A stretch of 57,305 nt of DNA from an uncultured Coriobacteriaceae bacterium (GCA_902773995.1 CACYGL010000026.1:1-57305); one strand, 5' to 3'. Counted from the first letter of the stretch, positions 27,803-37,444 are shown. Made by a program: numbers and translations. The notes: generated from the sequence alone by a model not told the origin.

Positions 27803-28747
27803 CTACTTTGGCAAGCCGCCCTCCCAGCGCAGAAGCCTGGTCCGCAGCTCGCGCCGACGCTCCCGCGCCTCTCGCGACATGTCAATCTCGCCAAGCCCAA
27901 GCTGATGAGCCAGTTGCACTGCCAGGTGATCCATTCTCGCCCCGTTAATCAGGTGCTCATACACGGCAACCAGTACCTGCTGCCCATTGTCGAGCAAATC
28001 GTTCCGTCGCAGATTATCGGACACCATGTCGTGCAGTTCCGTGTGGTCTCGCCCGCCAAAGTACTCCAGAACTACGTTCCGACATCTCCACCAAAGGTCG
28101 GGAATGTAGTACGTTACCCCGCACTCATCGACGTAGCAGCGCATATTGAGCTCCGGAGCAGGAAATCCGTACCCGCCCAGACGCGGGGGCAGGGTGAGCA
28201 CAAGTACCAGCACCGACTCCATTGGGGAGCCGGACTTTGGCAACAAGTATCGTAGTGCCTGACGAACATTCTTTATGCCATGCATCCCTTCTCGGCCATC
28301 CAACGCACGTTGAAGCGACTCGGGCGACATGCAAACGGGACGCCCGTAGATTGTTTGTTCTCCGCGCACCGGAAAGCGGTACGAGCCGCAGAGCTCGTAG
28401 CTAAGAAGAAGCAGCTCGAAGAAGTCAAAGCCATGTGAAAGCTGGAGAATCGTATCCTCGGGAGACGCAACAAAGACGTCATTGCCAATTGGTAGGAATA
28501 ATCCGCCCCATTTCCAGAAGCGGGGACTTGCCAGTCGAGTGCAGTTGCGCCGAGCAGAGCTATTGACGAGCACTTCCCAAGGCGTCGTGAGCCCCATGAC
28601 CGACGGAGCCAAGGCAGCTGCTTGCCTTTCCGAGGAGTTGGTCGAGCCAAGCCGAGCTATTCGAACCGGCCCCGGCGCACCCGCCGGCGGCCAGTCATGG
28701 ATGCGCCAGTACTCAAGAGCAGTGGTATGTCCCAAATAGATTGCCAT
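27803..28747 (-). CDS. DUF559/PD-(D/E)XK nuclease-like protein (AbiEi-type layout)
   Basis: A 314-residue protein. The C-terminal third resembles DUF559/Vsr-type nuclease folds: Glu177 (SPMES), Asp217 (YIPDLWW), Glu228 (LEYFGG) and His235 (RDH) have the spacing of a PD-(D/E)XK site. An upstream segment, LGGYGFPAPELN, is shared with the second paralogue in this window (46671-47837), which has the related SPMET, LGGFGLPRPTLN and EYDGDDHH. The N-terminal part resembles the uncharacterised front of AbiEi-like proteins. I see no ribosome site before ATG 28747, so the start may differ. Family-1 repeat arrays lie on both sides of the gene. Possible roles are a repeat-associated nuclease, an AbiEi-like factor or a solitary Vsr-like enzyme; activity is unproven. 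Confidence 0.6.
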   Translation of the reverse strand: MAIYLGHTTALEYWRIHDWPPAGAPGPVRIARLGSTNSSERQAAALAPSVMGLTTPWEVLVNSSARRNCTRLASPRFWKWGGLFLPIGNDVFVASPEDTILQLSHGFDFFELLLLSYELCGSYRFPVRGEQTIYGRPVCMSPESLQRALDGREGMHGIKNVRQALRYLLPKSGSPMESVLVLVLTLPPRLGGYGFPAPELNMRCYVDECGVTYYIPDLWWRCRNVVLEYFGGRDHTELHDMVSDNLRRNDLLDNGQQVLVAVYEHLINGARMDHLAVQLAHQLGLGEIDMSREARERRRELRTRLLRWEGGLPK

Positions 28748-29107
28748 GGGCCAAGCATATGGGCACTTGCCAGGCGAGCGATCAAGTTTCCGAGAAAGGC
28801 CGACAGGGTTCTTGCACGTGCCAGACAGCCAGCTTGCAGCACACGGGGTTTGCGCAGGAAAATGGGGGTGCGTTTCCCGTAGTTCCTGCTATCCTCGCTT
28901 GCAGCGTATCGTGATCGCTACGGGAAATGCCCAGCTCAGAGCACGTGTGAGATATGAAGACGACGTGAAGGGAACGAGCATCAAAGATTTGCTGTTCTAG
29001 GCGTGCACACCGCGTCGCGGTCGTACGCGGCAGTTTTCAACACGCAGATTCTAGGAGAGCCACAGACAGAAGAGCCCCGGACAAGAGCTCAGGCGATGGT
29101 CTCAGCC
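28748..29107. other. Intergenic region without a firm gene
   Basis: Upstream of the DUF559-like gene. A plus-strand frame ending at 29000 finishes with RYEDDVKGTSIKDLLF, which looks protein-like and could be the tail of a lost gene. It lacks a supported start and is not called. No RNA or promoter was recognised. Confidence 0.35.
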
Positions 29108-29430
29108 GATACAGGTTCGTTGCCCGAACGTGTATCGACCTGCGCGGGATACAGCTTCGGGTGCGAATGTGTGGCGGGCCCCGGCCCCTCGCGATACAGG
29201 TTCGTTGCCCGAACGTGTATCGACCTGCGCGGGATACAGGTTCGTGTCCGAATGTGTAGCAGCCCCCGGCCCCTCGCGATACAGATTCGTTGCCCGAACG
29301 CGTATCGACCTGCGCGGGATACAGGTTCGTGTCCGAATGTGTAGCAGCCCCCGGCCCCTCGCGATACAGGTTCGTTGCCCGAACGTGTATCGACCTGCGC
29401 GGGATACAGATTCGCATCCGAATGTGTAGC
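29108..29430. repeat. Array C: 85-bp tandem repeat made of paired family-1 palindromes, 3.8 copies
   Basis: Copies begin at 29108, 29193, 29278 and 29363, a constant 85-bp period; the last is cut short at 29430. Each unit has a palindrome with left arm GATACAGGTTCG and right arm CGAACGTGTATC, the GACCTGCGCG linker, a second palindrome (GATACAGxTTCG to CGAATGTGTxGC) and a spacer ending GGCCCCTCGC. Copies are nearly identical, unlike the other arrays, which suggests recent tandem expansion. It ends 22 bp from the lgt stop codon. Confidence 0.95.
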
Positions 29431-29452
29431 GGCGACCGCGGCAACCGGCGCC

Positions 29453-30289
29453 CTACGCTGCCGCAGCGCCCTCCTCGTCGGCGTTTAGGTGCCCCACCTG
29501 CGGGCGGTCGTGCCGCGAGGCCAGCACCAGCACCACGATCCCCGCCGCGACAAGCGGCAGGCTCAGGACCTGGCCCATCGTGAGCCAGCCGGTGCCGAGA
29601 AGGTATCCCAGCTGCGCATCCGGAAGCCGCACGAACTCGATGAGAAACCTAAACACGCCGTACAGCATGAGAAACGTCCCTATGAAGGTGCCCTGCGGCC
29701 TCGCCGGCCGACGCCTCGACAGCCAAAACAGCACGCAGAATAGCACCACGCCCTCGAGCAGGGCCTCGTAGAGCTGCGAGGGGTGCCGGTACACCGCGCC
29801 GCCGCTGGGGAACATCACGCCCCACGGCAGCGACGTCTCCTTGCCCCACAGCTCGCCGTTCACAAAGTTGGCGCAGCGGCCAAAGAAGAGCCCGATGGGC
29901 GCCCCAATTGCGGCCAGATCGGCAATCGTGAGCACCGAAAGCTTCCAGCGCTTGCACGCGATGGTGCCGCCGAGAAGGGCGCCCACCAGCCCTCCGTGAA
30001 AGCTCATGCCGCCCTGGTTGAGGGCGAAAATCTCGAGCGGATGCTCGAGGTAGTACCCCGCGCCGTAGAACACCACGTAGAAGATGCGCGCACCCACAAT
30101 GACGCCCACGGCGATGTCAATCATCACCGAGAGCACGTCGTCGGTGGAAAGGTCAAGCTTCCAGCGCCTGGCCACGCGCGCAATCACCAGCCCCGCGCAC
30201 ACGAACCCCGCCAGGTACGCGATGCCATACCAGCGCACCTGGAAGGGTCCAAGCGTGAACGCGATGGGGTTAAGCGAGTGGGACGCCAG
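29453..30289 (-). CDS. lgt: Prolipoprotein diacylglyceryl transferase, probable CTG start
   Basis: This membrane enzyme attaches diacylglycerol to the lipobox cysteine of prolipoproteins, the first step of lipoprotein maturation. Visible are VRWYGIAYLAGF, the GGMSFHGGLVGALLGG segment with its conserved His, and GRCANFVNGELWGKETSLPW, the Lgt signature; there are about seven membrane segments. An ORF from GTG 30238 lacks the usual first segment and has no ribosome site. Reading further upstream gives ASHSLNPIAFTLGPFQVRWY, the normal Lgt N-terminus. The only start with a ribosome site is a CTG at 30289, 7 nt after AAGGAG (30302-30297), inside the end of the NifU-like gene. This gives 278 residues, normal for the family, and suggests translational coupling. 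Confidence 0.88.
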   Translation of the reverse strand: MASHSLNPIAFTLGPFQVRWYGIAYLAGFVCAGLVIARVARRWKLDLSTDDVLSVMIDIAVGVIVGARIFYVVFYGAGYYLEHPLEIFALNQGGMSFHGGLVGALLGGTIACKRWKLSVLTIADLAAIGAPIGLFFGRCANFVNGELWGKETSLPWGVMFPSGGAVYRHPSQLYEALLEGVVLFCVLFWLSRRRPARPQGTFIGTFLMLYGVFRFLIEFVRLPDAQLGYLLGTGWLTMGQVLSLPLVAAGIVVLVLASRHDRPQVGHLNADEEGAAAA

Positions 30290-30554
30290 GCACGTGCTCC
30301 TTGAGGATGCGCTCGATGCCCTCGGACATGTCGTAGGTCGAGAGCGGGCAGCCAGCGCAGGCGCCCTGCATCTCGAGGGTCACCACACCGTCGTCGGTGC
30401 AGTCGATAAGGGCAATGTCGCCGCCGTCGGCCTGCAGACTCTGACGGATGATGTCGATGGTCTCGGACAGCAGCTTGCGGTTGAGCGCCGGCTTAGCCTC
30501 GTTGGCCTGGTCGTTTGCAACCTGATCGGTGCTGGGGGTCTCGTTCTCTGCCAT
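30270..30554 (-). CDS. NifU C-terminal-type Fe-S scaffold protein
   Basis: A 94-residue protein with the NifU C-terminal domain: RQSLQADGGDIALI, a middle VTLEMQGACAGCPLS carrying the C-x-x-C pair (CAGC) that holds an Fe-S cluster, and SEGIERILKEHVPGV at the end. It presumably passes Fe-S clusters to target proteins. It starts at ATG 30554 and ends within the likely start of lgt. A Ser/Thr/Asn-rich N-terminal tail of about 20 residues precedes the domain. Confidence 0.9.
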   Translation of the reverse strand: MAENETPSTDQVANDQANEAKPALNRKLLSETIDIIRQSLQADGGDIALIDCTDDGVVTLEMQGACAGCPLSTYDMSEGIERILKEHVPGVPLA

Positions 30555-30651
30555 GGTCCTCTCCTCCCGCGCGGGTGCCCCGCGCCTGTAGTCTCGCTCG
30601 AACTCACGATGTGCGAATTCCTAGCGCAATGATGGGTTACAAGGTGACATA

Positions 30652-33121
30652 TTACCCAATGCCCGTGAAAAGATGCCCGGAGGTTGCGCCCTGCACACGA
30701 GGAGCAGGTCGCTTCCCCGCCGCCGCGGCGGCAAGCGCGCGCACCACGCGCTCGACGGCAAACGCGCACTCCTCGGGCGAGAGGAGCGTGGCGTCGGCCA
30801 TAAGGCGCGTGACGCCGGCGGCGACAAGGGCATCTGCCTGCGGCGTTGCGTCCAGCGGATGCGCCGCCCAAATGCGCGAGCGCCCGTGGACGTCCGTGCG
30901 CACCGGCAGGAGGTTGCCATCGATGTCGCGCAGCGAGAGGCGCCGACGGCGCAGCTCGCAGTTGGGGCAGTCGTGGATGCAGCGCACGTGCGCGCCCCGA
31001 GACCACAAGCCCCACGGGCACGGAGGCGGAACCCGCAAGCGCGCAGACCTCCTCCAGCGTGAGCTCGGGCGAGAGCCAGAACCCCGCGGCGCCCGCCGTC
31101 TCAAGCGCCACAAGGCAGCTCTCGTTGTGCACGGGGATGCAGGTACGCACCTCGGGCAGCGCCCCGCGCGAGGCGGCAAGCGCCAGCTCAGAGACATTGC
31201 CCACGCCCACGGGCTGACCGGCGCGCACCCAGGGGTCAAGCCGTGCGTGGTCGCCCTCGCGGCACACCTCGTCGAGCCAGGGGATCACGCCCTCCGGCCA
31301 CGCCTCGCCGTCCTCAAGCGCGTCCGGCGTCGCGTAGACGCGCGCGGCACCGGCCTCGAACGCGGCGCGAGCGGCACCGGCGGTGGCGACAAGCGCACAG
31401 GCCTCCGGCGCTGGCCGCGTCCACGCATCCGGCGCGGCAAGGCCGTCCCCCTCGCGCACCTCCACCAGGCGCGCCGCCACGCCACGTGCCGAGGGCGCAA
31501 CGGCCAGCCCCGCCTCACGCGACTCGTACGGAGCAAGAATCTGCTGCTCAAGGGCACTGCACGCCCGCGCACGCACCTTGTGCACGGCCGAGAAGCCCAT
31601 GCCCGCGCCCTCGTCCATCTCAACCTCAAACGAGACGGGCTCGAAGGGGCTCTGCCCCATGCGGCCTACGTGCTCGATAAGGTCTTCCCTGGTCACGGGC
31701 TTGGTTCGGGCAGGCTCCACCACAAAGCCCTCCGCCGTCGCCACGGCGCTCCCGTCCGCGCAGGCAAGCGTCACCGAGAAGGGCTCGCCCAGGCGCGCCC
31801 ACACGCTCACGGTGACGGGACGGCGACGCGGCACGTCCAGTCCAGATACGCGCGCCGCGGCATCCATCGCCGCCTGCGAGCGAATCACGCGCACCACCGC
31901 GCCAGCCGGGATGGGCCGAGAAGCGCGGCAGGTGATCATCTCGCCGGCAGCAGCCGCACGCTCGGCGCGTACGGTGAGGAACTGCGAAGGGTCATCCACC
32001 GGCCGCAGCTCGAGCAGGTCGCCCTCCCCCACCGGCTGGTCAAGGCGAATCTCCACGTCAGCGCGGGTAAGGCGCCGCATGCGCTCGCGCCCGCCGTCCG
32101 AGCCGCCGCGTCGCACCAGCGTATCTTCCAGGCGGCGAGACGAGACGACCTCGCCCACCAGCTCGCCGCGGTTGTTGGAGCGCTCGTAGCTCATCATCTC
32201 GTCGCCGGAGCGGCCCCAGAGGTAGGCGTCCGTGAAGTCACGGTTGAAGACGCGACGCAGCGTGCGGTGGCGCGCGGCGTCGGCACGCGCGTCCTTCTCG
32301 CCGCCGGCGTCAAGCGCGTCGAGCGCCCCACGGTAGGCAGAGATCACGGCGTACACGTAGTCCGGCGACTTCATGCGGCCCTCGACCTTGAGCGAGGCCA
32401 CGCCCGCGTCACGCAGCTGAGGAAGGTCATCAACAACGCAATAGTCCTTGGGGCAGAGGGGCCGCGTGCGGCCGGGGGCCTCGATTGCGTGTCCATCCTC
32501 GTCCACCAGGTCGTACGGCAGGCGGCACGGCTGCGCGCAGAGGCCGCGGTTGGCCGAGCGGCCGCCCGCGAGCGAGCTCATCATGCACACGCCGGAATAG
32601 CAGAAGCAGAGGGCCCCGTGGCCAAAGGCCTCGAGCTCCACGCCCTCTTGCGCAATGGTGTGCATCTCGTCGAGCGATAGCTCGCGCGAGAGCGTCACGC
32701 GGCCAACGCCCAGCTCACGGCACCACGCCGTACCTCGGGCGTCGTGCACGTTTGCCTGGGTCGAGACGTGGCACTCGATCTGCGGCCAGCTGCGGCGCAC
32801 CTCGGCGAGAAGCCCCCAGTCCTGGATGATGAAGGCATCCGCGCCAAGTAGCCAGGCGCGGCGAATAAGTTCGAGCACCTGCGGAATCTCGCGCGTGGCA
32901 ACGGCGATGTTCACCGTCACGTAGACGCGCGCGCCAGCCAGGTGCGCCCGGCGGCACGCCTCGCCAAAGGTCTCGTCCGTAAAGTTGTGCGCGCCGCGGC
33001 GGGCGTTGAAGCTGTTGCCCAGGCCGCAGTAGATGGCGTTGGCACCGGCAGCCAGCGCGGCGTTGAACGCCTCTGGCCCACCGGCGGGCGCCAGGAGCTC
33101 TATGCCCCTTGAAGTGGTCAA
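30652..33121 (-). pseudogene. U32-family peptidase/RNA hydroxylation protein, frameshifted
   Basis: U32 proteins (RlhA, TrhP and relatives) support hydroxylation of rRNA or tRNA; many are annotated as collagenase-like. The N-terminal part is typical: IELLAPAGGPEAFNAALAAG, VNIAVATREIPQV, and the cysteine region GALCFCYSGVCMMSS followed by NRGLCAQPCRLPY. A DUF3656-like C-terminal half follows. At about 30995-30998 (a run of four C) the frame breaks: before it reads VGLVVSGRA, after it RCIHDCPNCELRRRRL in another frame, up to the stop at 30652. About 15 residues that usually link these parts (with an EHC motif) seem absent. TTG 33121 is the best start (AGGGAG 6 nt upstream). It is either a decayed gene or a local assembly error. 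Confidence 0.8.
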
Positions 33122-33287
33122 ACTCTTCTCCCTGTCACTCAAATGCAGCGCGGGGAACATCCCCGGCCGAGAATTCTGCAGTGCAATCATAGGAACCTGC
33201 ACCCCACTGCATGAGGGCAGTCGCAGATATTCAGATATTCTCTGAGCCAAGGCTTGCGCCGAGACGCACGAATGTGTCGAATGCGAC

Positions 33288-35006
33288 TTATGCAACTCCA
33301 AAGGTAACGACAAGCGCCGTCACGAGCAGTGCGCAGGACCCCAGCACGGCGACAGGTGCAAGCCAGCGAAGCTTTTCACCTGGGCCCCTGCGAGCAACTG
33401 CGGCAAAGTCGAGAAGCAGCATCCCCGCCGGGGGAAGAAGCGCCAGCAGGTAGCGTACCTGGACCCCTTCGGCCAGAGGCGCCCCCACGGCAGTAAAGGA
33501 CACGTACAGGCCCGTGATGGCAAGCCCCCACCCGCACGCCAGACCCAGTATCGCAAGTGCCTTAACCAGCGGGCGAGCAAGCGCAAGGTCGTCTTGCGTG
33601 CGGTCCAAGACACACACGACAAGAACCAGACCCAAAAGCAGCCCATTGATCGTCGGGCTCTGGGGAACAGACGGAGCAACAACGTACGGTGCCGAGAATG
33701 CCAGCGGTTCGAGTGCTACCAGGCAATCAGGGGCAAGAACATTCCCCGTGGTCGCCAGCATCACTCCAAGGTATCGGATGGGATCTGCCAGGATGAAGCC
33801 AACCTGATTGCCCTGCGAGACGTCGGCAGACCCTTGCGGATCTCCGCCTCCGGGCGCAACGAGGAAGCGAATCCCAAACGAGGCGAGCAGCGCCACCGCT
33901 GCAAGCACCACCAGTGCACGGTACAGCGCGCTGTCGCGCCGGGACGAGAACCGCTTTGCAGGAAGCACGAGAAGCACCACAAGCAGGGGGAAGTACACTG
34001 CGCGCACAAGCGCCCCCAGGACAAACGGGATAAGAGGGGCGCAGGCCTCGCGCAGGGTGAGCTCACACTCCCCTTTCTGGCAGTTGCCCACAAACGCCGC
34101 GAAGGCATACGCAATGAGCGATACCGACCAGGTGTCATAGGTATAACTAGCAGAGAGAATCACCAGCGTTGGGAAAAGCGAGAAGACCCCCAGCGCCAGC
34201 TTTCCGCTTTTCAGGCGACGCATGGCGAGAAACATTGTCAGCGAGTAGAACAGCACACCCGCGATGCGGCCCATGAGGTAGCGACCCTCAAACCCCAGGT
34301 GCAGCAGCCTGCCCACCCAAAGCCCCACGGCATTGGGAATGTTTCCCACGTGAGAGGCGGAAATCCACGTGTCACCGGTGAACGCGCTGGTCCCCTCACA
34401 GACAACGAGGGCATCGTTCTCCTCGGCGTCCTCAAGGGTGTCGTAGACAACTTCGCGCGCGGCGGCATCGTTCTTTGTGGGAAAGACGTTTTGCCCCTCG
34501 ATTGCTTGGGACCACACGAAAGCGTTGCTCGATGCCATGAGGGCGTCGGCGCCCGTGTACTGCGCGTCAACAACGTACGAGATCGCGTTTGCGTAATCGA
34601 AGTGCGTGAAGCCGTCCCATGAGGACGAGGCATATGCAGGAAGCAGAAAGGCGCACAGGATGCCCGAGCAGAGAGACATTGCGAGGAAGGCGTACTCGGG
34701 CGACCTCCAGAGCAGCGTGCCGGGTGTTGCGTGCCCGGAGTCCGCATCTCCGCCTGACGGCAGTTGTCTTCTCCGCTCGCGCTCCTCGCGCAGCTCAGCG
34801 AGGAGCCTGCGCGCCCAGGACACAAGCGGTAGCGCCAGTACAAAGAACACGAGCATGCGCGTGGGACGCCATTCAGCGAGGACAAAGGGGCTCGAGGCCG
34901 GCGCTCCAATAAGGGTGCCGACCTCGAGGAGTACACATACAAGAAGGGACCAAAGCCCCGTGATGGCCCACCACACGCAGCGATTGCTGCGAGAGTTTGG
35001 TTTCAT
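33288..35006 (-). CDS. DUF2142-family membrane protein
   Basis: A 572-residue protein with about 12 membrane segments. It shows DUF2142 hallmarks: a first loop with WDGFTHFDYANAIS, SASYTYDTWSVSLIAYAF in the middle and GVQVRYLLALLPPAGM near the end. Members occur near glycosyltransferases and are thought to act in envelope glycan synthesis; no activity is proven. The frame shares its last base with the tyrS stop region (tyrS ends at 35006), so this gene starts right after tyrS and is probably co-transcribed. Confidence 0.82.
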   Translation of the reverse strand: MKPNSRSNRCVWWAITGLWSLLVCVLLEVGTLIGAPASSPFVLAEWRPTRMLVFFVLALPLVSWARRLLAELREERERRRQLPSGGDADSGHATPGTLLWRSPEYAFLAMSLCSGILCAFLLPAYASSSWDGFTHFDYANAISYVVDAQYTGADALMASSNAFVWSQAIEGQNVFPTKNDAAAREVVYDTLEDAEENDALVVCEGTSAFTGDTWISASHVGNIPNAVGLWVGRLLHLGFEGRYLMGRIAGVLFYSLTMFLAMRRLKSGKLALGVFSLFPTLVILSASYTYDTWSVSLIAYAFAAFVGNCQKGECELTLREACAPLIPFVLGALVRAVYFPLLVVLLVLPAKRFSSRRDSALYRALVVLAAVALLASFGIRFLVAPGGGDPQGSADVSQGNQVGFILADPIRYLGVMLATTGNVLAPDCLVALEPLAFSAPYVVAPSVPQSPTINGLLLGLVLVVCVLDRTQDDLALARPLVKALAILGLACGWGLAITGLYVSFTAVGAPLAEGVQVRYLLALLPPAGMLLLDFAAVARRGPGEKLRWLAPVAVLGSCALLVTALVVTFGVA

Positions 35007-36223
35007 TACGCCAGCTTAGCCCAGCGCTTCTTGCCGCTCTGCAGCACGGTGCCCGCCGAGAAGAGCGCGGGATCCACGTTGTAGCACTTGGGCTCCACGG
35101 CCTTGCCGTCGATCTTGACGCCGCCGCCGTCGATGAGACGACGGGCCTCGCCCGTGCCGCTGGCAATCTTAACGTCCACCAGGAGCTTTGCCAGGTAGAC
35201 CTTGCCCTCGTCGTTCACCTGGACCGTGGAGAGCGGGAACTCGGCGATGTCCTCGGGCACCTCGCCCTTCTTGAACGTGGCGTCGAAGGCCGCCTGGGCG
35301 GTGTCGCCCGCACCAGCGCCATGGTATAGGTCGCAGATGTTGCGGGCAAGCTGGCGCTTGAGGGCGTACGGGTCGGCCGTGCCGTCCTTGAACTGCGCGT
35401 CGATGGCGTCAATCTCGTCCACGGGAAGCGTGGAGCACAGGCGGAAGTAGAGCGGCACAAGCTCGTCGGTGATGGACATGATCTTGCCGTACATGTCGTC
35501 CGCCGGATCCGTGAGGCCAACGTAGTTCTTGTAGGACTTGGACATCTTCTTCACGCCGTCGGTGCCCACGAGCAGCGGCACGGTGAGTGCCACCTGCGGC
35601 TCCATGCCCATGGCGCGCATGAGGTCGCGGCCAGCAAGGAGGTTGAAGATCTGGTCGTTGCCGCCCATCTCGACGTCCGCCTTCACCACAACGGAGTCGT
35701 AGGCCTGAAGCACGGGGTAGATGAACTCGTGCAGGGCAATGGACTGCCCGTTGGTGTAGCGGTTGTGGAAGTCCTCGCGCTCGAGGATGCGCGCCACGTT
35801 GAACTGGCTCATGAGCTTGAGCATCTTGGAGAGGTCAAGGGGCTTAAGCCAGTCGCCGTTGTGGACGATGGTGGTCTTCTCGGGGTCCAGGACCTTCATG
35901 GCCTGCGCCACGTAGGTCTTGGCATTGGCCTCGACCTGCTCCTCCGTGAGCGGCGGGCGGGTGGAGTCACGGCCGGACGGGTCGCCGATAAGGGCGGTAC
36001 CGTTGCCGATGATGAGCGTGACCTTGTGGCCCAGGTCCTGGAACTGGCGCATCTTGCGCAGGGGGACGGCATGGCCGAGGTGGAGGTCGGGGCTGGTGGG
36101 ATCCACGCCCAGCTTGACGTTGAGCGGCACCCCGCGCTCAAGCTTCTTGCGAAGCTCGTCCATGGGCACGATCTGCATGGTGCCCGAGGTGATGACCTTC
36201 AGCTGTTCTTCGACTGGCAGCAA
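35006..36223 (-). CDS. tyrS: Tyrosyl-tRNA synthetase
   Basis: A class I synthetase that charges tRNA-Tyr. A 405-residue protein with the HIGH-type motif in PDLHLGHAVPLRK, tyrosine-site elements (YTNGQSIALHEFIYPVLQAYD, with GGNDQIFNLLAGRD after it) and the KMSKS loop (GVKKMSKSYKNYVGL). A C-terminal S4-like RNA-binding domain ends in SGKKRWAKLA. The start is the TTG at 36223 (MLPVEEQLKVI), with GGAGG 8 nt upstream; the frame is open to 36337, but those residues are not family-like. No T-box leader was recognised. It is followed directly by the DUF2142 gene. Confidence 0.96.
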   Translation of the reverse strand: MLPVEEQLKVITSGTMQIVPMDELRKKLERGVPLNVKLGVDPTSPDLHLGHAVPLRKMRQFQDLGHKVTLIIGNGTALIGDPSGRDSTRPPLTEEQVEANAKTYVAQAMKVLDPEKTTIVHNGDWLKPLDLSKMLKLMSQFNVARILEREDFHNRYTNGQSIALHEFIYPVLQAYDSVVVKADVEMGGNDQIFNLLAGRDLMRAMGMEPQVALTVPLLVGTDGVKKMSKSYKNYVGLTDPADDMYGKIMSITDELVPLYFRLCSTLPVDEIDAIDAQFKDGTADPYALKRQLARNICDLYHGAGAGDTAQAAFDATFKKGEVPEDIAEFPLSTVQVNDEGKVYLAKLLVDVKIASGTGEARRLIDGGGVKIDGKAVEPKCYNVDPALFSAGTVLQSGKKRWAKLA

Positions 36224-36343
36224 AGCTCTGTCCTCCGTGTGTGTTCGCGTGTCTTCGCGAATCGCGCCTGCGACCGCGCACGCACAAGGATAGCGCAGGT
36301 TGCTGCCACGCGCCTGCCGCAGGAACTCGTACGTCAAAGCACC

Positions 36344-37444
36344 TTACCGCGCGCCGGCAGCTTCCTTCGAGCGGCGCTTCGCGGCACGCTTGGCAAGCGC
36401 GTACGCAACGCTCGGCACGCCGACAAGGACAAACACTATGACGGCCTCGTAGAGCGGATGCCTTGAGAAGCGGGCGCCCTGCTCGGGCGTGACGTTTGCC
36501 CCAAGCCAGTTGATCACGGGGATGTGGAACAGGTACACGTACAGGGACGCCGAGGAGAGCGTGACGAGGGCGCCCCTCGCACGCTTTCCCATCGCCTGAA
36601 GGCGCGGCTCAAGCGCACGCACAGCGCAGAACAGGCCTGCGGCGTAGGTGGCCGCAAGCGGGAAGAACGCGTTCACGGGGAAGGAGTCGTACTCGGGCCT
36701 CGCAACGTTCACGGCGTGCCCGATGGCATGCATGAGCACCGGCGACGCGACCATCGCTATGGCCGCGACCGCGCGAACCGCCTTGGTGTCCGGTACGTAC
36801 CTGCGCAGGTAGTAGCCAAGGAGGAAATAGAAGACGGACGTGCTCGTGAGGAGGGGCCAGCCCTGTACGGCGCTAGCGTCCTCAGGCCTCACGACATGGG
36901 CCCAGGTAAGCGTTGGCACCACAAACGCGAGGAGGAACCCTCCCGCCAGAAGCCCGCGCAGCATGCGGGGCCTGTCGGCGGCAAGCGAGAGCAGCGGGGC
37001 CACGCAATAGACGCCAAGAATGGCGTAGAAGAACCAGTAGGTGTTGTTGATGGTGTTGCCCAGGAGCCCATGGACGAACGCCCGCAAGGAGAAGTCCTTC
37101 GCGACGTCGCGCGCACCCCAGAACGAGTCCGGAAAGAGGCAATATGCGAGGTAGCAGGTAACGCTTCCCACGAGAAGCGCCACGCCCACCCTGAGGACTC
37201 GCTTGCGGAAGAACTCGCGGGTCGAGTAGCGGCTGCGGTACTCCATGAGGTTTGCCCCGCTCAGCATCATGAACATGGGGACGGCGAAGATGAAGACTGC
37301 CTGCTGCACGAGCGCAAGCTCCCACTCGCGTCCGCGGCCTTGGCCAAAGACGGTGAGCGAGCAGTGCAGCGCCACGACGGCAAAGCACGACAGGACGTTG
37401 AGGACGTCCTCGAAGTAGAGGCGCGAACGAGCGGATTCAGACAA
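36344..37444 (-). CDS. Acyltransferase family 3 membrane protein
   Basis: A 366-residue Acyl_transf_3 protein with about ten membrane segments. Typical elements are FAVVALHCSLTVF (the catalytic-region His), VPMFMMLSGANLMEYR and the basic RKRVLRVGVALLVG loop. It probably acylates a surface sugar or lipid. The start at TTG 37444 has AAGGA 6 nt upstream; the longer frame to 37588 adds residues unlike the family. The C-terminus is Arg/Lys/Ala-rich. It is divergent from the DUF6541-like gene, with 176 bp between them. Confidence 0.85.
   Translation of the reverse strand: MSESARSRLYFEDVLNVLSCFAVVALHCSLTVFGQGRGREWELALVQQAVFIFAVPMFMMLSGANLMEYRSRYSTREFFRKRVLRVGVALLVGSVTCYLAYCLFPDSFWGARDVAKDFSLRAFVHGLLGNTINNTYWFFYAILGVYCVAPLLSLAADRPRMLRGLLAGGFLLAFVVPTLTWAHVVRPEDASAVQGWPLLTSTSVFYFLLGYYLRRYVPDTKAVRAVAAIAMVASPVLMHAIGHAVNVARPEYDSFPVNAFFPLAATYAAGLFCAVRALEPRLQAMGKRARGALVTLSSASLYVYLFHIPVINWLGANVTPEQGARFSRHPLYEAVIVFVLVGVPSVAYALAKRAAKRRSKEAAGAR

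Noticed and set aside
28746..29000. An 84-codon plus-strand ORF ending RYEDDVKGTSIKDLLF
   Set aside because: The tail looks protein-like, but the front overlaps the nuclease-like gene region and there is no ribosome site; possibly a remnant.
29108..29430. CRISPR array
   Set aside because: The 85-bp units are repeats throughout with no unique spacers, and no cas genes are in the window.
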